Notes under the pieces: model-generated
Databases searched by the model: none
Told to the model about the DNA's origin: nothing
The model's input: only the letters and a program-made list of their open reading frames with translations
Part shown: positions 8,735-17,984 of the stretch, piece by piece
Layout of the letters: the number at the start of each line of letters is the position of its first letter
How positions within the stretch are numbered: the first letter of the stretch is position 1
Origin: Antarcticibacterium sp. 1MA-6-2
GTDB lineage: Bacteria; Bacteroidota; Bacteroidia; Flavobacteriales; Flavobacteriaceae
DNA length: 64,000 nucleotides
Assembly: GCF_021535135.1 (NCBI RefSeq)
Contig: NZ_CP091036.1
Location: 3,410,001 to 3,474,000 of the forward strand
Reading direction: 5' to 3'
Program-made: the position numbers and the translations under genes

Positions 8735-10094
8735 TGCTGTTTATTTGTTCTAGGTTTCGGTCGATTTCATCCAGAATATATTTAAGATAGCCCTCTGCTA
8801 TGGAATTGACTTCCTCTGTACTTACTATCTGGTGGTATAGCTTTTTGTAAGCGGGTTGATTACTTCTATTAATGTACACCTCAAATCTTGTGCTTTCAAA
8901 TCTTATTATTGCTTCCCACCAAACATGAAAGGCATTTACTCCACCTTTTTTAAAATATTGATGTCCGAGTTCTAATTTGTATTCGTTTAGATCAGATCCA
9001 TCAAAAATGCTCTGCGAAGAAAAATGAGAAATTAAAAAGTCTTCTAAATCTTCCTGTGGTTGGAGCATTCCACCTTTAGAATTGATTGAAATTTTAAAAT
9101 AATTTTCAGAAAAAAGAGGCGCTACTTTTCGAAATGGCTTTAAAAGAGATTTCGAGACAGGTGCAATGATTTCGTATAAGACCTCCTTTGACTTTATTTG
9201 TCTATTGGTAAGTTTTATGGTTTCTTCATCTTCTGCTTCAGCCAACTGTTTTAATAGCTGAAGTCTCTTTTCCAAATCACCCGGTTCTTCCAGATCCTTT
9301 CCTTCAATGGCATCTAATACTAACCTTGTGGAACGTAAAAGTACCTTCCCCATCAGATCATAGAAAAATTCTCTGTCGCCACCATAAGCCTGGATATCTG
9401 CAAGAGTTTTATAATAACCTTCCTTTTCTTCGTCCTTGATAACCACAGGAGGATAACCGCAGGAAATCAAAATAAGATTAGTGAAAATTCTGGCAGTTCG
9501 ACCGTTGCCGTCGAAGAAGGGGTGAATGCTTACATAATCCACGTGAAAATCTGAGGCAATGAATAAAGGATGTTTAGCATCTTTTTTCTTGTTGAAAAAA
9601 GCGTCAAGGTCAGCATTCGTCCTATTCAATAATCTGTGCATTTCCTCCTGCACCTCTTCGGGAGAGGTAAAATTGATCTTTTCTCCTTTGTAATTGATGA
9701 TCTCGTTTGGCTGTTCCTTCCAGTTCCCAATCTGTCGTTTTTTGTCAGGATCATTATCTTCCTTTATAATAGCTTTATGGACTTCTATTATTCTTTTTTC
9801 GGATAAACGACTTTTTCCACTTCCAATATTCAAAATTTCCCGCACTACTTCATCGTGTCCATTCATCTCTAGAACATCCTTCAGAGGTTTTCCTTCCACA
9901 GAGACATTACCAATCATTACGCTGCGGGTTTCATCGCGGGTAAGGGTGCCGCCTTCCATCCTGTTGCTGTAGTAATTCCAGTCAAGGCGAAATTTGTAGT
10001 TGACTTTTTTCAGCACCTCTTCAGGTAATTTCCCGTGAACATCGATTTGCTGTTTTAACCCTTCGATTTGCTCTATCAAATTTGTGACTTTCAT
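8724..10094 (-). CDS. Fic family protein (AMP transferase) with inhibitory motif
   Basis: 456 residues. The Fic core HPFFDGNGR is at 191-199 with the catalytic His191, so it should transfer AMP (or a similar moiety) from a nucleotide to a hydroxyl of a target protein. The N-terminal motif SNRMEG at 43-48 fits the (S/T)xxxE(G/N) inhibitory helix of class II Fic proteins, with Glu47 expected to block ATP gamma-phosphate placement. The C-terminal ~200 residues are an accessory region, probably helix-turn-helix-like. It sits between hsdM and hsdS, 20 nt after hsdM; this arrangement is recurrent in type I loci but its meaning is unclear. Confidence 0.92.
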   Translation of the reverse strand: MKVTNLIEQIEGLKQQIDVHGKLPEEVLKKVNYKFRLDWNYYSNRMEGGTLTRDETRSVMIGNVSVEGKPLKDVLEMNGHDEVVREILNIGSGKSRLSEKRIIEVHKAIIKEDNDPDKKRQIGNWKEQPNEIINYKGEKINFTSPEEVQEEMHRLLNRTNADLDAFFNKKKDAKHPLFIASDFHVDYVSIHPFFDGNGRTARIFTNLILISCGYPPVVIKDEEKEGYYKTLADIQAYGGDREFFYDLMGKVLLRSTRLVLDAIEGKDLEEPGDLEKRLQLLKQLAEAEDEETIKLTNRQIKSKEVLYEIIAPVSKSLLKPFRKVAPLFSENYFKISINSKGGMLQPQEDLEDFLISHFSSQSIFDGSDLNEYKLELGHQYFKKGGVNAFHVWWEAIIRFESTRFEVYINRSNQPAYKKLYHQIVSTEEVNSIAEGYLKYILDEIDRNLEQINSIED

Positions 10095-10114
10095 AGGTGG
10101 TTTATTTGGTGCTT

Positions 10115-11659
10115 TTATTCCTGGAACCCAAGCTCTTTCATATAGCGGTTCATTTCTCCCTCAACTTCTGAAAGTTCTTTTTCTAATTGGTCTATCTCTT
10201 TTTGGACAGCAGGAATATCTACTTCTTCTTCTTCTTCAAAAGTATCCACATATCGCGGGATGTTCAGGTTGAAGTCATTTTCCTTGATCTCGTCAAAAGT
10301 GGCAACATAGCTGAATTTCTCCTCGATCTCGCCAGGTGTTGTATTTCCGACTGCAAAGTCGCGATAAGCCTGCAGGATTTTTTCTATATGCTCATCCCTT
10401 AGTTTATTTTGATTTTTACCGCTTTCAAATTGCTGACTTGCATCGATAAAAAGAACTGCTGTATTCTTCTTATCTGGCAGGTTTCTTTTTTTATTAAACA
10501 CCAAAATGGCAGCAGGTATGCCTGTTCCAAAAAACAAGTTAGCAGGGAGTCCTATAACCGCTTCCAGAAGGTTTTCTTCTATTAATTGTTGGCGAATTTT
10601 GCTTTCGCTACTTCCGCGAAAAAGAACTCCGTGAGGAACCACTACACCTACTTTTCCTGTGTTTTCTTTTGCTACCTCTACCATATGGGTTATAAAAGCC
10701 CAGTCCCCTCTACTTTTTGGTGGAACTCCCCTCCAGAATCTTGAAAAGGTATCAGCAGCAGCATCTTCAGCTCCCCACTTATCGAGGCTGAAAGGAGGGT
10801 TAGCCACAACTGTATCAAACTTCATTAAAGAGTCCTCCTCTTTATGCTTTGGATTTCTAATCGTATCCCCCCAGCGTATGGATGCGCCGTCGTAGCCGTG
10901 CAGGAACATATTCATCACCGCTAAAGCCCAGGTGCTTCCGTTTGCCTCTTGCCCAAAAAGCGAAAAGTTATCTGATCCTACTTCTTTTGCTGCTTTGATC
11001 AAAAGAGAACCAGATCCACATGTTGGATCATATATCCTCGCCCCAACTTCACTTTTTGTGAGTTTAGCTAAAAGAGTGGAAACCTCTCCCGGTGTGTAGA
11101 ACTCTCCCGCTTTTTTCCCTGCATCACTGGCGAAATTGGCTATTAAGAATTCGTAGGCATCACCTATAACATCTCTTGAAGCCAAATGGGATGGCATTAA
11201 ATCCAGATTGTTAAAATCTACCAGAAGATTTCTTAACCGCTGGTTTTTTTGCTTCGAATCTCCTAAATTATTGCTGTTAAAAGAAATATTCCTGAAAATT
11301 CCTGAACCGTCTTCACTGGTAAGCTTTTCCCGGTTTTCCTCTTCAATATCTGCCAGTGCGATATCAATTAATTCCCCAATGTTGCTTTCATTTCTTTTAT
11401 CATACAGGTAATCAAAATGCGCATTTATTGGTAAAATAAAACGCTCCATACTCATAGCACGGTTTACACGGCTTTCATCACCATCATATTTTTCTGTATA
11501 AGCGGCTCGTTTTTCCTTATTTACATCGCTTACATATTTAAGAAAAAGCATGGTAAGAATATAATCCTTGTATTGACTAGGATCGATTACACCGCGAAAG
11601 GTGTCGCAGGCATTCCACACGGTTCTGTTGATATCCTGGGTTTTTAAAGAGGTATTCAT
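10115..11659 (-). CDS. hsdM: Type I restriction-modification DNA methyltransferase, M subunit
   Basis: 514 residues, normal size. The N-terminal HsdM_N helical domain is followed by a SAM-dependent N6-adenine methyltransferase with motif I DPTCGSGSLL (211-220) and the catalytic NPPF (287-290). The C-terminus is a long acidic coiled coil (about 480-510) that contacts HsdS. It methylates adenines in the HsdS-defined sequence and forms M2S or R2M2S complexes. The start ATG overlaps the stop of the preceding HsdS-like gene in an ATGA arrangement, indicating translational coupling. The frame is intact, so modification may persist even if hsdR is broken. Confidence 0.95.
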   Translation of the reverse strand: MNTSLKTQDINRTVWNACDTFRGVIDPSQYKDYILTMLFLKYVSDVNKEKRAAYTEKYDGDESRVNRAMSMERFILPINAHFDYLYDKRNESNIGELIDIALADIEEENREKLTSEDGSGIFRNISFNSNNLGDSKQKNQRLRNLLVDFNNLDLMPSHLASRDVIGDAYEFLIANFASDAGKKAGEFYTPGEVSTLLAKLTKSEVGARIYDPTCGSGSLLIKAAKEVGSDNFSLFGQEANGSTWALAVMNMFLHGYDGASIRWGDTIRNPKHKEEDSLMKFDTVVANPPFSLDKWGAEDAAADTFSRFWRGVPPKSRGDWAFITHMVEVAKENTGKVGVVVPHGVLFRGSSESKIRQQLIEENLLEAVIGLPANLFFGTGIPAAILVFNKKRNLPDKKNTAVLFIDASQQFESGKNQNKLRDEHIEKILQAYRDFAVGNTTPGEIEEKFSYVATFDEIKENDFNLNIPRYVDTFEEEEEVDIPAVQKEIDQLEKELSEVEGEMNRYMKELGFQE

Positions 11660-12223
11660 GATTTATTTATGGTGTTTAGTAGTTGTTGATACATTAATTT
11701 TTCTTTCAGGTCGTTTATTTTGCTAAGGAAGTCTCATACGTCTCACCTTTAGATTATCAAATAAAACGATCTTTTTCTGTTTCTCAATCGAAGGCAAAGG
11801 TATTTCTAAGGAAGCCAAATAATTTTTGTTGATGGTAGGGAGGGAGGTGCCTTTAGATACGCTTTTAAAAAAATGTTGAGTCTTTGGATGGTTAATGTAC
11901 CAGGAGAGATATTCCGGCACCACCCTATGTATATCCAGGTTTCTAATGACTAGAAATATTGAAGAGGCTACAGCAGGAGAATATTCTTCGTTGTAAACAA
12001 CTGCAAAAAAATCGTTTCCCTTGGAAGCCACCAAAACGTCTCCTTTGTGCAGGTAATGTTTTTCGACCTTGGCATCTGAAAACGCTGTCGGGCTTAATCC
12101 CTTCCTGAACCTGTAAAACTCATCTACATCCCGGGCCTGCAGGTTGAAAACATCCCCGGAAGGTTTCCCTTTCAGATATATCCCTGAGGTTATCTTTGCC
12201 AAATGTTTTATCTGATGCTTCAT
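11656..12223 (-). pseudogene. HsdS-like single target-recognition domain protein, frameshifted near its end
   Basis: A 166-residue ORF from the ATG at 12223 shows one TRD (...GTSLPTINKNYLASLEIPLPSIEKQKKIV), the typical end of an HsdS half. It stops at 11723, but another frame continues DFLSKINDLKEKLMYQQLL...INKS and stops at 11656-11658, overlapping the hsdM start. One surplus base near 11735 would restore about 188 residues with the usual C-terminal coiled coil. It is the first gene of the operon. A second specificity-like protein may act as an alternative half S subunit or as a regulator; that is inference. Confidence 0.75.
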
Positions 12224-12454
12224 TTTTTATTGAGTATGACGATTACAAATTAATAACAAATGGGTGAAACCCGCAAAATTTTTTGCAGTATACTTTGTAC
12301 AAAAATTATCTAGAGGATGAATTTTCTGGTATTTCTGTGGTGCCAATAATAGTTTTAGATTATCTTTCCCTGTAGGAAGTGGTTTGTATATAGAGGATTT
12401 TCCAACCATTGGGCATCGCTAACCACTTGAATTTTTACATAATCCTTCCGAAGA

Positions 12455-12763
12455 ATGGAAAAATTAATTAACCAACTCATGCAGAAGATGGACATGATCC
12501 TGGAGAATCAACAAATAATTCTAAATCGCCTGGATCAGTCGATCATTTATCCGCAATACAAAGAGAAACCTGCCAAACCAAAAGCACAAACAAAAAAGGA
12601 AGAGGAGAGGGAAGCTATAGAACGATATAAGCTCTTACTCATTCACGGCCCCAAAATTAGAGAGAAATTTAATCTCGTGGCTGCTCCACAATCTAACAGA
12701 ATACTTGCTTATCTTAAAACTGGAGATCCTGTAATTTTTGATGGTCTGAAGAGGAGAAAATAA
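12455..12763 (+). CDS. Small uncharacterized protein with N-terminal coiled coil
   Basis: 102 residues, divergent from the restriction operon across a 231-bp AT-rich gap that probably carries both promoters. Residues 1-30 form an amphipathic helix/coiled coil (MEKLINQLMQKMDMILENQQ), followed by a lysine-rich linker and a compact C-terminal part with a GDPVIFDGLKRRK end. It is 25 nt before the next gene, so the two are probably one operon. I do not recognise a family; size and charge suit an oligomeric DNA-binding or accessory protein. Confidence 0.6.
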   Translation: MEKLINQLMQKMDMILENQQIILNRLDQSIIYPQYKEKPAKPKAQTKKEEEREAIERYKLLLIHGPKIREKFNLVAAPQSNRILAYLKTGDPVIFDGLKRRK

Positions 12764-12788
12764 GGTCAATAATTCATATATTCAATCC

Positions 12789-13736
12789 ATGGCTTCTTCC
12801 AAAGAAATAATTAAAGCAATTGATGAATTTCTCGAAATAAATAAACAACCAACGACAACACCACCGGAAGTAAATGCCTGGCTAGACAGGAAAGGCATCT
12901 TATCTGATTCCGCTTCCCGGGCAGGTTCACCTTTGCGTAAAAAGTGCCGGAATGGAGAAATTCCTCACGCATTTCAAAATGGCTCCAGATGGATTATTCC
13001 TCATTCGGGAAATAAAGAAAATTCTTTCAATAATAAATCACCCAAAACTATTCCTAAGGAGAAAAAACAGGAGAAACAACATAAATTAGAAGTACTGGCT
13101 CGTTGGCTATTGATTTATCTGAAGCAAAGATATGGAAAAGAGACTAGCTATAGGCTCGAGTATAAACCGGATTGGCTACTGACTTATCCTAAGTTGAGTT
13201 TAATTAAAAAATTTCCCTCTATACGAGAACTTCATTTCGAACTGGTAAATGGGCAGGTTGACCTGGAAGAAGTTATTATTGATTTACCGGATAAAAAACT
13301 TGCGCAACAGCAATCATACGATATCTGGATAGGAGAACCATTTAATTTTGCCGTGGAATTTGATGAGAAACAGCATTTCAACCAATTCAGGAAAATCAGT
13401 TTAAAGTTTTATCAGGATGTTGAAACTAATTACTTATTTGAAGTCTATGCAAACTTAAATGCAAAAGCACGTATTAAACCTGGAAAAACTACCCTTACCA
13501 AACTTGGAAGTAAAGATGCCATATTTCCAGAGTTGCTCCCGGGGGAAAAACAAGATAATCGAATCCGCCAGAGAGCTTTCCGAGATTACCTGAAGGATTT
13601 ACTTCCGCTCGCCAATAAAAAGAATCCAACCTTGAGGATTCCTTATCAGGTAATGAATAAGAAAGTAAAAAATTTTAATTCTGAAGATCTAAAAAGACTA
13701 AGGGATTATTTAGACAAGGTTGACATCAGGTATTAG
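12789..13736 (+). CDS. Putative DNA-binding protein with restriction-endonuclease-like core
   Basis: 315 residues. The N-terminal ~75 residues look like a winged-helix/excisionase-type DNA reader (PPEVNAWLDRKGILSDSAS ... NGSRWIIPHS). After a lysine-rich linker the core holds YDIWIGEPFNFAVEFDEKQH at about 178-197, where D179 and the strand EFDEK fit a PD-(D/E)XK nuclease pattern; the fold is my inference. No family name is recalled. Position beside a type I operon and co-direction with the 102-residue gene suggest an independent two-gene defence or mobile-element function. Confidence 0.6.
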   Translation: MASSKEIIKAIDEFLEINKQPTTTPPEVNAWLDRKGILSDSASRAGSPLRKKCRNGEIPHAFQNGSRWIIPHSGNKENSFNNKSPKTIPKEKKQEKQHKLEVLARWLLIYLKQRYGKETSYRLEYKPDWLLTYPKLSLIKKFPSIRELHFELVNGQVDLEEVIIDLPDKKLAQQQSYDIWIGEPFNFAVEFDEKQHFNQFRKISLKFYQDVETNYLFEVYANLNAKARIKPGKTTLTKLGSKDAIFPELLPGEKQDNRIRQRAFRDYLKDLLPLANKKNPTLRIPYQVMNKKVKNFNSEDLKRLRDYLDKVDIRY

Positions 13737-14172
13737 AGAAATAAATCACCGCCATTAGCGGGTCCACGTGGTTTATAAATTCAACTTCATCTGTCTAGGG
13801 TGAGCTTCTTGGGCGCTGATAATTCTGTAGCTGGGGAGGTTTAAGAGGAGCTATAATAAATATTTTTTCTTTGCCTCTTTAGCATAAAAATCTACAATTT
13901 GTTGAGCATAGTCCATTGAAGATTTGCCGATTTAACCAAGGAACATTTTTTCCGTACTATAAGCAGTTATTTGCATTATTAAAGGTGAAGGCAATTTCCT
14001 CAAAGTGTTAGTAGCAAATGATCTTTTGCAAAATTGGGAGCTCATCAGTTGCCACTTAGGATAGGAGATTCAAACCTCTTGCCTAAATAAAATCTCTCAT
14101 GCCTTGTTTTAAGGGAGAGTAGAGAGAATACAACTACAAGTATCGACAATTTGAAGCTTTTTCTGAATCTCC
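13737..14172. other. Gap with a possible gene remnant
   Basis: 436 bp between two convergent genes. On the minus strand a 26-residue open run (GKSSMDYAQQIVDFYAKEAK...) ends at about 13858, bounded upstream by a stop; it looks like the tail of a lost gene, identity unknown. Nothing else is supported. Confidence 0.35.
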
Positions 14173-15375
14173 TCAGCTTCGGCTCTGTACGATCTCCCTC
14201 AACTCATCCAGAAGATCTCCTTCCTCAATAGGAATTAGTCTTGATACTAATTCCAGAACATCTTGAATATTACTTTTAGGATTTCGATCTGGTGAGTAGG
14301 TTTTAAAATCTCCATATTCCAGAGAATTAATGCACAGGTACAGCAGAGAACGAATAGTAAATAAAAGTTCCCCATAACCTTCAACATAAAGCAGATCAAC
14401 CTTGTATTTTCCTTTGTATGTGTCATGTGGTTTTAGCATTACTAGGTTGTTTAAAAGCTTTTCCGCCAGAAAATGTTCTTTAGTTTGATCCGTTTTCTCA
14501 GTTGGGGATTCTGCGGGCTTATGGATTTTTGGTTGTTCAAGTGGAATTTCTGCACTTAATTTTTCTTTTTCCAGCAGCTCATAACACTCCTTTAACCGGA
14601 AACTAAAAATTTCCCTTACCTGTTGCTCCATTATTTCAGCTCTTTTACTAAGAATTTTTACTTCTTTTTTTGTAATGTCATAACCTGAAGAATATCTGCT
14701 TTCTATGTACGCTCTGTCAAGAATATCAAGTAACTGAATATTGATTCTTCTGTTAGTATCGAATAGAGGTCCGGCTCCATGTATAAAAGGGTGGGCATAG
14801 TTCAAATGATTTTTAATCTTATGACAGATTAGAGGTTTTCCCATTGCAAACGTTTCCACGCACCGATAAAGCCATTCTATTTTTTGGTGAATAAGAAATG
14901 CAGCACCCGCCCATTCTTTTCTCTTCCAGTAAAAGCTAATGCCTACAGTAAATGAATTGATCCTTTCAATTTCGTTTTCAAGTTCAAAAGCTGCTTTTTC
15001 TATAAGAGTTTCAAGTTCTTCTCTGTTCCTTAAATTCAGCTTCTCTAAAGTCGAACCTTTGGAGATCAGCTCTCCAAGAATGCAATTTTTAATGAAGTAT
15101 AAATTTCCTTTCTCCAATTCCTGTTTTGCATAGGCAAAATTGTAAATTCTAAACCTAAGTTTTGGCAGATTCTCGAGGAGATTCTCCATCAGGTAGGAAA
15201 TTTTTTGTGACAGCACCGGGCTTTCTTGCTTAACTAGTATGGTAATAACAGTACCCTCCCTTATAGCTTCCGAAAGATAAACTTGTTCTATATCTTCCAC
15301 TGCCTGAATCTTCTGTCTAAACTTATTTAAAACATTGGGATCAATGGCCTTGTAATTTTCATCAGCATGTTCCAT
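14173..15375 (-). CDS. HEPN domain protein with degenerate nucleotidyltransferase-like N-terminus
   Basis: 400 residues. The N-terminal ~110 residues have the beta-alpha pattern of an MNT-type nucleotidyltransferase but lack a visible GS...DxD catalytic motif. Residues about 145-260 form a helical HEPN-like domain ending RAYIESRYSSGYDI, the usual HEPN tail, with a long coiled-coil segment after it. MNT/HEPN proteins are often toxin-antitoxin or RNase-based defence components; a fused version without catalytic nucleotidyltransferase residues might be regulatory. It is divergent from the XRE regulator gene, and the shared upstream region contains a repeated palindrome. Confidence 0.7.
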   Translation of the reverse strand: MEHADENYKAIDPNVLNKFRQKIQAVEDIEQVYLSEAIREGTVITILVKQESPVLSQKISYLMENLLENLPKLRFRIYNFAYAKQELEKGNLYFIKNCILGELISKGSTLEKLNLRNREELETLIEKAAFELENEIERINSFTVGISFYWKRKEWAGAAFLIHQKIEWLYRCVETFAMGKPLICHKIKNHLNYAHPFIHGAGPLFDTNRRINIQLLDILDRAYIESRYSSGYDITKKEVKILSKRAEIMEQQVREIFSFRLKECYELLEKEKLSAEIPLEQPKIHKPAESPTEKTDQTKEHFLAEKLLNNLVMLKPHDTYKGKYKVDLLYVEGYGELLFTIRSLLYLCINSLEYGDFKTYSPDRNPKSNIQDVLELVSRLIPIEEGDLLDELREIVQSRS

Positions 15376-15437
15376 AATTTTCCTAAATTGGCGTTAATAT
15401 TGCGACTCTATAACTTCCCTACAAGCTATATCGAGTT

Positions 15438-15473
15438 GGTACCGTACCGAACCAGAAGCAATGGTACTTTACC
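15438..15473. promoter_or_regulatory. Repeated palindrome, candidate operator
   Basis: GGTACCGTACC at 15438-15448 and GGTACTTTACC at 15463-15473 are two near-identical 11-bp palindromic sites with centres 25 bp apart, between the divergent HEPN and XRE genes. An XRE-type repressor binding both sites to control itself and the HEPN gene would explain them. Downstream, TACTTTGG near 15513 resembles a -7 element. Confidence 0.5.
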
Positions 15474-15542
15474 AAAGAAGGATTGTTTTTTACCTACTTT
15501 GGTATTTCTAAAATTTAAAAAGAAGAAACTTTATTTTTAAGT

Positions 15543-15950
15543 ATGGAGACAGCAACAAAATCTAACCACATAGGTCGAAAGATCAGTCGCATCCGGGAAC
15601 TGCGAGGTATGAAGCAGGAAGCTCTTGCCGCAGAGTTGGGCATTAGTCAGCAGAGTGTATCACATCTTGAGCAGAGTGAAACTATTGAGGATGAAAAACT
15701 GGAACAAGTAGCGAAGGCTTTGGGAGTCACTAAAGAGGCAATTGAAAATTTTTCTGAAGAAGCTGTTTTCAACTACTTCAGTAATTTCTATGACAACAGT
15801 ACTGGCCAAGTCTATAACAACCATTGTATATTTAATCCTCTCGAGGAATTGAAAAAGTCCTATGAGGAAAGCAAAAAACTTTATGAGCGTCTTGTTGAGG
15901 CGGAGAAGGAGAAGGTGAAATACTTGGAGGAGTTGTTGAAGAAAAGGTAG
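15543..15950 (+). CDS. XRE-family helix-turn-helix regulator
   Basis: 135 residues. HTH_3/Cro-CI domain at residues 11-66 (ISRIRELRGMKQEALAAELG, ISQQSVSHLEQ) followed by a C-terminal coiled coil (about 98-134) likely for multimerisation. This exact architecture recurs in Bacteroidota mobile elements. It is expected to repress from the paired palindrome upstream. A strong terminator follows, separating it from the Gabija operon. Confidence 0.88.
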   Translation: METATKSNHIGRKISRIRELRGMKQEALAAELGISQQSVSHLEQSETIEDEKLEQVAKALGVTKEAIENFSEEAVFNYFSNFYDNSTGQVYNNHCIFNPLEELKKSYEESKKLYERLVEAEKEKVKYLEELLKKR

Positions 15951-15977
15951 CTGCCTTGAAACTAAAAAGAAATAAAA

Positions 15978-16016
15978 ACACCATTACAGTTTACCAATAC
16001 TAAACTGTAATGGTGT
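15978..16016. terminator. Perfect 16-bp hairpin terminator
   Basis: ACACCATTACAGTTTA (15978-15993), 7-nt loop, TAAACTGTAATGGTGT (16001-16016), flanked by AAAA on the left and TTTTA on the right. It ends the XRE transcript and is symmetric enough to work in both directions. Confidence 0.85.
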
Positions 16017-16057
16017 TTTAGTTATATGTTGGCTGTCATGCAAAAAAACATTTAAGA

Positions 16058-17980
16058 ATGTACTTATCCTACTTGAGCATTGAGAATTATCGTGGAATTG
16101 ATTACCTCGAAGTCGATTTCGACCCTAACATTAATATCATAATCGGTGAAAATGGGTGCAATAAATCGGCTGTAATTGATGCCATTCGCCTGCTTTATAA
16201 CATAGGGGAACCAATTCGCGATATTTCGGTTTCGCTGAATGACTTTCACGAAAAAGCTACAAAAGAAGAGGACGAAATCAAAATGGAGACTGCAACGAAG
16301 GTAACAATCACCTACCATTTTAAAGGGCTGACTAATTCTCAAAAAGGTGCCTTTTATGAATACATGGTCATTGATCCAGATAACAAGGATAATGATTATG
16401 CTAAGATTAAGCTTCAATATGAGAACAGGAATGGGAAATACCCGTATTTCACATATAGCATCAACGATGTTGAGGGGCAGAGAGCAGATTACAAAACCTT
16501 TGAATTGTTCCAACATTATTATCTGGGAGCACTTAGGGACAGCACAAAAGATTTACTCAATTCAAGAGGTAACATACTTGGAAAGGTCATTAGACGATTC
16601 GTAGGTAGGAAAGGCAGCGAAGCTGAAATAGAGGAAATAATGAAGACTGCCAATGAAAAGTTGTTGGAGCGAGACGAAGTAAAAGACACACGCGAGGGTG
16701 TTAACAGCAACCTGAAAGGAATATTCAAGGCATTTGAAGACAACAAAATAGGGTTGCAGATTGAGCAATCTAAAACTGAATACATCGTCAATGCCATTAA
16801 GCCCTTCTTGCCACATAACCGGGAGACACTGAAAGATGAAGGTTTCCATCTGTGGCAAAACAGTCTTGGCTATAATAACCTTATCTATATCGCCACCGTT
16901 CTTGGCGACATAAAAGAACAAATTGCAGACGATGGCACGCCCCATTTTGCGTTGCTCATTGAAGAACCAGAAGCGCACCTGCATCCACAACTCCAACTCA
17001 GCCTGTACAACTTCTTAGAGCAAGCAAATAAATCAGATAACAGTCAACTATTCATTACCTCCCATTCCCCAACACTCACGTCTAAAGTGCCACTTAAAAA
17101 CCTCATACTACTGGAGAAAACCAAGGCTTACAGGCTCGGAAACCTATTTAATGACCGAGAAGCCGAGAGAATTATTGAAGACACCTCAAAGAACAACCCC
17201 TTAACAAAACTCGATTTTGAAATAAGGCGAAAGAAATTAGAACGGTACATAGATGTAACTAAGTCTCAACTATTGTTTGCCAAGTCTGGGCTTTTTGTAG
17301 AAGGAATATCCGAAGAGCTACTTATATCTGCCTTCACACAAGTCGAGGGATATAGGCTAGAAGATTATAGAATAGAACTGGTGAATGTCCGTGGCACCTC
17401 CTTCTATCCCTTCCTTTACCTATTCAATTCCACGGACGCAAAGAAGAGAGTTGACAAATCCATTGCTATTTTAACAGATCAAGATCAATTCATTTCTTCA
17501 AAGAAGACCGAATATGGCTTGGACAAATTACTTAAAAACAACTATGCAAAACTTATTGAGCTAGACACCAAAATTCAAGCAGGCACACCAATTAGAAGAA
17601 TTGCTAACCTAGCCTCGGTTGCGAATGGAAATGCATCAATAAGCGTAAACACTGCTTTTAAAACATTGGAATATGAATTAGCCCTTGCTAATGTTCCGAA
17701 GGACAGAACTAAGCTGACAGCTAACTTTCTGTTCTCATACCTAACAAATTTGGATTCGAGCAAAACCGATCCGATTAAAACCTACACCGCCACGTTCGCG
17801 AATGACGAATTGAGTGACGAGGAACATCGTAGAACAGCCATTCTACTCTGGAAAGCAATGCCAGGAAAGGCCGTTTTTGCTCAAGATTTTGCCCTTTATA
17901 TTCTCGAAAATCTCGACAGTGCACGGCAGAATTTTGTGATTCCGCAGTATATAAAGACAGCCTTATCTCAGTTGAATTAA
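16058..17980 (+). CDS. gajA: Gabija anti-phage protein GajA (OLD-family ATPase-nuclease)
   Basis: 640 residues. N-terminal ABC/SMC-type ATPase with Walker A-like GENGCNKS (about 30-37) and LLIEEPEAHLHPQ (signature/Walker B region), then TSHSPTL. The C-terminal TOPRIM nuclease has FVEGISEE (Glu near 415) and LTDQDQ (DxD near 473). The pair with a UvrD-like helicase 4 nt downstream defines Gabija, in which GajA nicks phage DNA and is restrained by nucleotides. The Walker A loop has Asn where the glycine before Lys is normally found, a point to check since nucleotide sensing is central to the system. It is intact and somewhat longer than the best known GajA. Confidence 0.9.
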   Translation: MYLSYLSIENYRGIDYLEVDFDPNINIIIGENGCNKSAVIDAIRLLYNIGEPIRDISVSLNDFHEKATKEEDEIKMETATKVTITYHFKGLTNSQKGAFYEYMVIDPDNKDNDYAKIKLQYENRNGKYPYFTYSINDVEGQRADYKTFELFQHYYLGALRDSTKDLLNSRGNILGKVIRRFVGRKGSEAEIEEIMKTANEKLLERDEVKDTREGVNSNLKGIFKAFEDNKIGLQIEQSKTEYIVNAIKPFLPHNRETLKDEGFHLWQNSLGYNNLIYIATVLGDIKEQIADDGTPHFALLIEEPEAHLHPQLQLSLYNFLEQANKSDNSQLFITSHSPTLTSKVPLKNLILLEKTKAYRLGNLFNDREAERIIEDTSKNNPLTKLDFEIRRKKLERYIDVTKSQLLFAKSGLFVEGISEELLISAFTQVEGYRLEDYRIELVNVRGTSFYPFLYLFNSTDAKKRVDKSIAILTDQDQFISSKKTEYGLDKLLKNNYAKLIELDTKIQAGTPIRRIANLASVANGNASISVNTAFKTLEYELALANVPKDRTKLTANFLFSYLTNLDSSKTDPIKTYTATFANDELSDEEHRRTAILLWKAMPGKAVFAQDFALYILENLDSARQNFVIPQYIKTALSQLN

Positions 17981-17984
17981 GGCT

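Noticed and set aside
12227..12409. 60-codon minus-strand ORF upstream of the HsdS-like gene
   Set aside because: No protein-like composition and it fills the divergent promoter gap; chance ORF.
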